Source of the DNA: Datisca glomerata | Lineage: Eukaryota > Streptophyta > Magnoliopsida > Cucurbitales > Datiscaceae | Length of the DNA stretch: 64,000 nt | NCBI GenBank assembly: GCA_003255025.1 | Contig: QANY01008895.1 | Coordinates: 1-64,000 of the forward strand | Reading direction: 5' to 3' | In this document: positions 56,921 through 64,000 of the stretch, piece by piece | Layout of the letters: every line of letters starts with the position of its first letter | How positions within the stretch are numbered: position 1 is the stretch's first letter | Program-made: the position numbers and the translations under genes | Notes under the pieces: generated by a model | Databases searched by the model: none | What the model saw: the letters and a program-made list of their open reading frames with translations, nothing else | What the model was told of the DNA's origin: nothing

Positions 56921-59900
56921 ATATCCCCCTTAATTATGATGACAGACTACTGAGATAAAAAAATATATTTAATCAAATAAATTTAATTTACTTCCCCTTA
57001 AATATATGCTTATCTATCAAGATAAAAACATAACTCTTAAGAACATTCTATTTTCTCCCCCTTTGTTATCATTTGAAAGAATAAGCCAATAATAATGAGG
57101 AAAAATACTTTTATCTTGACAAGGTAAGTAGAAAAAAAATTAACTAATATCTAAAATTTCCAAAGCAAGCCTCTTTTTATAAAACTTTCGACATTTAATG
57201 GTTTTGTGAAAATATCTGCAAGTTGATTTGTAGTGTTTAAAAACTCTAGTGAAATATCTTCTTTTTGCACATGATCTCGAATAAAATGATGTCTAAGATA
57301 TATATATATGCTTAGTATGAGAATGTAAAATAGGATTTTTGGATACATTATTGCGCTAATATTATCACATCTAATAGGAACATTTTCAAAAACTAAACCA
57401 AAACTTTTTAGAGTTTGCGTCATCCACAAAATTTAAGCACAACAACTATCGGCAAAAATATATTCGGCTTCAGCGGTTGATAGTGCTACTGAATTTTTCT
57501 TTTTGCTAAACCAAGAAATAAGTGAGTGTCCTAAAAATTGACATGTACTACTCATACTTTTTCTATCGGTTAAGCTCTTAGCAAAATCTGAATCAGAATA
57601 CCAAATTAAGTCAAGATTATCACATTTTGGATACAAAAGGCCAAATTTAGTTGTTCCAAGTAAATACTTAAAAATTCTTTTAATATGTTATAAATGTGAT
57701 TCTTTGGGACAAGTTTGAAAACGAGCACATAAACATACACTAAACATGATATCGGGTCTACTAGCATTTAAGTAAAGTAGATTATCCAACCATACCTTGA
57801 TATTTCTTTATGTCGATGTATTTACCTTTCTCATCTTTGTCTAGCTTTATTGTGGTACTCATAGGAGTATTAGTAGCCTTCACATTTTTATACCAAACCT
57901 CTTGAGCAAATCCTTGGTGTATTTTTCTTGGTTTATAAAGATCACATCCTTCATTTGCTTAATTTTTTGCCAAGAAAGAAGTTCAATTCTCCCATCATGT
58001 TCATTTCAAACTCCTTGCTCATAGAGCTTGGAAAATTCTTACACAAAAATTTGTTAGTTGCACAAAAATTATATCATCTACATATATTTGGACAATTAAA
58101 ATATCATTGCCTTTTGATTTTATGAAGAGGGTGTTATCTAATTTACCCATGTTAAATCCATCATCAATAATAAATTTACTTAGCCTTTCGTACCAATCTC
58201 TAGGAGCTTGTTTTAGTCCATAGAGAGCCTTTTTAAGTTTATACACGTGATTTGAAAAATTCAAACTTTGAAAATCGGGAGGTTGTTCTACATAAACTTC
58301 CTCCATAATGTATCCATTTAAAAAGACACTCTTGACATCCATTTGATATAAAACAAAATCTTTGAAACATGCGAAGGCTGATAGCATCCTTATTGACTCT
58401 CAAGTCTAGCAACGAGAGTGAAAGTTTCATCATAATCTATACCTTCTTCTTGATTATATCCGTGCGCCACTAATCTAGTCTTATTTCTTGTAACAATACC
58501 ATTTTCATCTACCTTATTTCTAAACACCCACTTAGTACCAATTACCGAGTGCTTAGAGGGTCTAGCTACAAGTTCTCATACGTTACTTCTTTCAAATTGA
58601 TTAAGTTTTTCTTGCATAGCAACTATCCAATATTCATCTTTTTGGGCCTCTATAAATGATTTAGGCTCAAGTTGAGAAATAAAAGCAACGTTACTCATAC
58701 TATGAAGCGTAGAGCGGGTCTTTACCCTTTTTGATATGTCTCCTACTAAGAGTTCCTTTCGATGATCTCTTACAAACTTCCATTCTTTTGAAAATTAGTT
58801 ACAATCTTGTACTTTGACATTTTCTTGGGGAGAGTGACTTGATCATTCATTAGTATTGATATTAAAGCCTTCTACCTTTCTTATAATTTCATAATCTTGA
58901 TCATAAAAGATATTAGAAGGAATAGATTCATCAAAGACTACGTGCATCGATTCTTCTACAACTAATGTTCTTCTATTATAAACTCTATATGATTTGTTAG
59001 ATGTGGAATCGTAAAAATATTCCTAAGTCATTTTTAGAATCGAACTTACTAAGGTTTTTCTTATTATTTAAAATAAAACATTCACCCAAAAACTTTAAAA
59101 TAACTAATATTAGGAATTTTGTTTTTCCAAAGTTCATAAGGGGTTTTATTTAAAATAGGTCTAAGTAAAACACGATTCATAATGTAGCAAGATGTATTAA
59201 CGGCTTCGGCCCAAAAATACTTAAGTAAGCCATTTTCATTTATCATTGTTCTTGTCATTTCTTGTAGGGACCGATTTTACCTCTCAACAATACGATTTTG
59301 TTATGGAGTTCTAGGAGTAAAAAACTCATGTGAAAAATCATTTTCATCATAAAAAGTTTCAAAGTTTCTATTTTCAAGTTCTCCACCATAATCACTTCAA
59401 ATTTTTAAAATTGTAAAACCTTTTCCATTTTGAACTAGTTTGCAAAAAAATTTAAATGCTATAAAAGTTTCATCCTTATTTTGAAAAATAAAACCCAAGT
59501 ATATCTTGAATAATCATCAACTATGACAAAATGCATAGTGTTTACCCCCAAGACTTATAATTCTTGAAGAGCCAAATAGGTCCATGTGTAGTAATTACAA
59601 TGCTCTAGTGGTTGACACTATATATTTTTATTTGAAAGAGCTCTTAACTTGTTTACCCCTTTGGCATGCATCATAAATTTTATCTTTCACAAAATTTATT
59701 TTTAGAAGACATTTTACTAAATAACTTTTTGATAGTTTTGAACATAAATTCATGCTAGCATGCCCAAGTCTTCTATGTCATAGTCAACTATCGTTGTTAA
59801 AAACTAGAAAACATTATTTTATTATAATTTTAGAATTCACTTAGATTAATAGTGTAGACATTTTGGTCCATTTGTTCAACAAATAAAATTTTATTTGGAT

Positions 59901-61050
59901 GCTCGAGACATATGACACTTTATCTATAATTAGACAAAAATCCTTTTCAAAAATTACTCTATACTTTTTATCACAAAGTTGACTTAAAGTTAAGTATATT
60001 GTGTTTTAGACCATCTACAAGTAGAATTTTATCTATAGCATGAGAAGAGTCATTACTTACGGAGCCAATACCAATGATTTTTCCTTTCTTATCATCTCCA
60101 AAGGTGACATGTCCTTTCTTTCGATAAATTTGAGTAAGTTTGATTCATCTTCGGTCATATGTCTCGAGCATCCACTATCAAGATACCACTTTTCTTTCTT
60201 CTTGAATGGTACCTATAACTTAAAAATTTAATGGTTAACTTTTGGTACTCAAATCTTTTTGGGTCCTTGAGGGTTAGTGTTGTAGAGAATCCATTAATTT
60301 CTTTCATGGAAAATAGCTTTCTTTTTCTAAAAGCATGAATAACTTTTGTGACCTTGAACCTCACAATAATGACAAATGATAGACGGATATTGTGTTGGTT
60401 TTATAATTTTTTTTTGATATTTTTGGTTTTGAAAATGATGATATCCTAATCCCCTTTTATCAGAAGCATTCATTTGCTTACCAAGAAATTTGTCAAGATT
60501 GTTTCTTCTATTTGTAAATTTAAAAATGGTTGAATTTAAATCTTTTTCTTTATTTTGGCTTTGAACAAGATCTCGATGTAAAACATGTAAGGTTGCTTTG
60601 ATTTTCAAAGACTCATTTTCTTCTTGAAGTTTTGAAAAACCATTTTTCATAATTTTGTTCTTTAAGTGAAGTTTTTCAAACTCACTATAAAGCTCTTTAA
60701 AAGCATTTTTAAGTTCTTCATAACTAGGTTTGTCATTTAAAGTTAGATTAGAAGAACCTCATCTTCTAGTGCCATGAAACACATGTTTACAACTTCTTCT
60801 TCACCTTCAGAGTCGTTATCATCAGTCTCATGCTAAGTTGACTTGAATGCTCTTCTTTGGGGCATTACTTATATTTGAACAATTGGTTTTTATGTGTCCG
60901 AGCTTTCTACACTCAGAGCACCTGAGTGTGTCACGAGGTATCTTCTTATCATATTTTCTTAGAGCATTTTTCCTTCTATTTAAGAATTTCTTGAATCGCC
61001 TAGTGAGTAGGGCTATGTCATCTTCCTCATCATAGTCATCATTCTCACTA

Positions 61051-61776
61051 TCAAATTGATTGTTCAAGTGTTGGTTTTAGTGCAATACTTTTCTTCTTTG
61101 ATGTATCTTCTTCGTCATTTTCATTTAGCCTTATTTCATGTGTCATCAATGAACAATCAATAAGTTCTTCAAGAGGAAGTGTGTTGAGATCTTTGACTTC
61201 TAGGAGGGCTGTCACCTTGGCCTCCCAATTCTTTGGTAGACACCTAAGAATTTTTCTCACCATTTCGACATTAGAATAAGTCTTACCAAGGGATTTCAAG
61301 TCATTAATAATATCGGTGAAACGAGTAAACATATCACGTACGCATTCGTCATGCTTCATTTTAAATAACTCATAACTATGAACAACCATGATAATTTTAG
61401 ATTCTTTAACTTGATTTGTACCTCCATGTCTGACTTCTAACACGTGCCATATAGATTTAGCGGATTCACATGTAGAAATTCTATTAAATTCATTTTTATC
61501 AAGAGCACAAAACAAAACATTCATAGCCTTGACATTTAAAGAAATTTTTCTTTTATCATCATCATTCCATTCATTACTTGATTTGGCAATATTTTTACCA
61601 TCCACAGTTTTGAATGGAATGTGAGCACCATTTTCAAAAACATCCCATAATTCATAGTCAATCGATTGAATATAAATCCTCATTCTTGATTTTTAATAAG
61701 TATAATCATTATCATTGGAAAATGGAGGCCTAGTAGTAGATTGACCTTCAACGAAAAAGCCACTAATGGATGCCAT
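61051..61776 (-). pseudogene. Gag of the large copia, one nonsense codon
   Basis: The reading from ATG at 61776 is open apart from a single TAA at the codon where TGG is expected (about 61694-61692). After it the frame runs on as MRIYIQSIDYELWDVF to 61051 with a UBN2-type gag body (LKSLGKTYSNVEMVRKILRC, WEAKVTALLEVKDL). This is the best preserved part of the element. Confidence 0.85.
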
Positions 61777-61827
61777 AATTCAAGACGATTAAGTGTTACG
61801 TATAGAGTACAAAGCTCTGATACCAAT

Positions 61828-63090
61828 TGTAGGATCGATATGGCAACCAAGAAGGTGGTGAATTGGGTGACCGTGTTCAAATTAAAAACTTTTTGCACTC
61901 AAGTGGAACATAAATGTTCAAGAATGAACTTCAATGTTCTACGAGTTTAACTCTTGAAATGATAAATAGGTAATAGATAAAAGTGTTAAAGTAAATAATA
62001 CTTATGATAGTATACATGTGGAAATATAAAGTAAGCAAATAAAATGATTACGGAAACTTAAAGTGCGGATATTAAATTGCAAAAATTAAGTGCGGAAAAT
62101 AAATAGCACACAATAAAAAGAGAAGAAAGGGAAGAAAATAGGCATATGATATTTTTACGTGGTTCGGAAAATCCTATCACTACTCCACGCTCCAAGGCCT
62201 CCCATGGAGATTTTTAACCCCACGATCTTTTTATGGGTGAAGACTAAACCTTACAAACTCAGTTTGCTTTATGGGTGCCAACTAAACCCCACAAGGCTAC
62301 GTGTTTCAACATTAAGTGACCCCTTAGAATAACTCTCGCAAAATAGTAGAATCTCCAATCTAAGCTCACAAAAAAATAATCTTGCTCACTAAAAAACGTT
62401 GCAAGTATAAAGTTCAAAATATTAAGAGAGATTTAAGAAAGTATTGAGAGTGTTTTAAGAGTAAGTCTCTTGGCTATGAATTTGTGTTTTGTGAATAGAA
62501 ATAGGTGTATTTATAGTGGAGATGGAGGTTAGGGTTTATGAGGGAAAATTTTATATTTTGAATATAGACAAAGGAAAAACACTCCGTCCTTAATAAGAAG
62601 GACAAAAAATCATTGACCAAAAAGGCAAGAAAAACTCCTACCCAAAATAACACAATATGGTCAAAAAATATTTGGGTAAGCTCTATCTCTCTTTATCTAC
62701 TTGAAATTGAAACTTACTTTGTTTGTGCTTTGTCATTATCTCCATCTCATGTAATTTGTCTATTGTACAAGTGAGATTTGATTTTTTGTGTTTAGAATTT
62801 TTATGGATGTAGAATTAATTTAAAGATGGTTATCCCTAAATAAATTGAGCTTTAATAAAGGAAAATAAAATGAGTAATCTCCTAATAAAAATTATATGAA
62901 AGAAGATATCTTCATGATCTTCAATCTTTATGCTTTATGAGCTCCTATGAAAATAAATATTTTCATGACGTTCAATTGGAATGTCTTGTGATAATTTTTT
63001 CAATGGCCTCTGCAAACTTGATTGAATTTATTAGCAATGTCAATATTTTATTATCATCAAAAGTTATCTCATTGAGATATAAGACTAACA
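61828..63090 (-). repeat. 5' LTR of the large copia
   Basis: 1263 bp, begins TGTAGGATCGATATGG on the plus strand and ends AGACTAACA. The inner end abuts the primer-binding site. Confidence 0.9.
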
Positions 63091-63306
63091 ATAGTAAATA
63101 AATTAAATAACTTTCTTGTATTAAAATAAAAACTACAATGTTGAGGACGATTTCATCTTTTTGCAAGCCGCCCTTGCATGAATTGTTAACTTTTTGAAGA
63201 TTAATAGAGGGGCAAAGGCAAAGTTTTAGTAATTAATAAGTTGGATGTTCTTTAAGGGAATTGGACAAGTTTCTAATGAAATCTTCTTGTAATTCACTTT
63301 TTTTGG

Positions 63307-63553
63307 AATATTCTTCAACTAATTAGCTAGATATGATCATTATTACAGAAATATATAGCAAATTGTGACCTAATAATATAAATTTTTTCTTTAATCATGT
63401 AACTAATCTTAATTCTTATATGTAAATAATTCTCAAATTAAGAATTAAGATTAGTTACATGATTAAAGAAAAAAATTATATTATTAGGTCACAATTTGCT
63501 ATATATTTCTGTAATTAGTTGAAGAATATTATTAGGTCACAATTTGCTATATA
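63307..63553. repeat. Fold-back with extra direct duplication
   Basis: The left arm 63307-63420 is the near-perfect inverted copy of the right arm 63438-63530, except for 20 extra bases in the left arm (63326-63345). The 17-bp loop TGTAAATAATTCTCAAA (63421-63437) matches 63593-63609 at 16 of 17 places. The block ATTAGGTCACAATTTGCTAT (63483 on) is repeated directly at 63531. It abuts the broken end of the copia integrase piece. Confidence 0.85.
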
Positions 63554-64000
63554 CTTGGAGTTTTGGTTTTTTTGTGAATAATGTCACTTTCATGTAAATA
63601 ATTCTGAAAATAGAGGTTTGTGTCTTCACCACCTCCATCAGAACTAAAATACTTTATAGTGGAGTAAAAAAGATTCTCAACCATACATTTCAATTTCTTG
63701 AAAATAGACAAAATATCAGATTTATGACAAATAGGGAAAAACCAAGTAAATCTAGACATATCATCAACAAAGATAACATAATATCGATGACTAAGAATAG
63801 AGGTTGTGGGTGCGAGACCCCATGCATCACTATGCACATTATGTAAAGGAGAAAAAGAGACAGGATCAGGATTTAGAGAAAGGTAGTTTGGTCATTTTAT
63901 TTGATATACAACTGATACAAATGCCATCATCAAAAGAAGAATTACATGGTATATTAACAGAATTCAAGATCTAACTATATGACTAGATGGGTGACCAAGT
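63554..64000 (-). pseudogene. Ty1/copia integrase fragment
   Basis: The minus-strand reading 63837-63554 gives HSDAWGLAPTTS, VIFVDDMSRFTWFFPI and YFSSDGGGEDTNLYFQ, the integrase catalytic core with its first two acidic residues; the third (QNGVAERK) is lost at the fold-back. 63838-64000 continues with pre-integrase sequence and stops. The element runs off the right edge of the window. Confidence 0.8.

Larger units (their letters stand above)
55675..63090 (-). mobile_element. Large Ty1/copia with 1.25-kb LTRs, degenerate (SIRE-like by gag)
   Basis: 7416 bp, minus strand. The 5' LTR is 61828-63090, the primer site TTGGTATCAGAGCTT reads 61827-61813, and the 3' LTR is 55675-56920 with the purine tract AAGGGGGAT at 56930-56922. 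Gag starts at 61776 (MASISGFFVEGQSTTRPPFS), meets one stop where Trp is expected near 61694, and continues 61683-61051. Two CCHC knuckles follow (CSECRKLGHIKTNC near 60920, CHYCEVQGHKSYSC near 60340). Protease, integrase (about 59700-59000), reverse transcriptase (58590-57700, YVDDIIF near 58060) and RNase H (57636-57151) follow in order, each with stops or shifts. The long gag and double knuckle fit the SIRE/Maximus lineage. Flanks AAAAT and ATAGT do not form a clear duplication. Confidence 0.9.

Noticed and set aside
1..64000. tRNA or rRNA genes, CRISPR arrays, bacterial operons
   Set aside because: None seen; the initiator-Met tRNA matches are primer sites of retroelements, and the repeats are microsatellites or transposons.

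Overview
This is nuclear DNA from a flowering plant, most likely a eudicot. It has spliced genes with GT-AG introns, plant-specific protein families, AT-rich intergenic DNA and many Ty1/copia retrotransposons. Two single N bases (7882 and 46288) sit in or beside AT microsatellites, as in a draft assembly. I cannot name the species from the sequence.

Three spliced host genes can be rebuilt. (1) 9795-15136, minus strand: 12 exons joining in frame to a 654-residue protein with a kinase-like N-terminal half and a PP2C phosphatase C-terminal half (the Arabidopsis At2g40860 type). (2) 16401-23643, plus strand: a secreted phytocystatin with an intact papain-inhibiting domain. Its intron 2 has been enlarged to 6.4 kb by a complete copia element with an intact 1457-codon ORF, and its C-terminal legumain-inhibitor-like extension carries frameshifts. 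Genes 1 and 2 are divergent across about 1.26 kb. (3) 41068-43480, minus strand: seven exons giving a 400-residue WAT1/UMAMIT (EamA-type) transporter closest to UMAMIT9. A fourth locus, 7342-7758 plus, encodes a small secreted acidic protein interrupted by one in-frame TAG.

Most of the rest is layered transposable elements. Copia loci lie at 1-949 (-), 1905-5330 (-), 18490-23422 (-, intact), 28690-30847 (+), 36115-40493 (+, both LTRs), 46599-52563 (+, both LTRs, two nested insertions), 55675-63090 (-, 1.25-kb LTRs) and 63554-64000 (-). There are two tiny LTR elements of TRIM type: 31976-32411 with a perfect AAAGT target-site duplication, and 48789-49102 nested inside a copia. A hAT-like MITE (4112-4518) is nested in another copia gag. 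There is also a 5'-truncated LINE (24161-24431), a probable 1.9-kb LTR of a large non-coding LTR element (26736-28663), a CACTA-type terminus (31129-31175), a SINE candidate (about 8146-8283) and a MITE-like insertion (about 51625-52150).

The features most worth a second look are the cystatin locus (copia in the intron plus a decayed extension), the two TRIMs, a perfect 32-bp palindrome centred on a G-box in the large LTR (27237-27268), and a fold-back at 63307-63553 whose loop copies sequence about 170 bp away. I found no convincing new multi-gene system. Calls are from reading the sequence alone; family names rest on recognised motifs.
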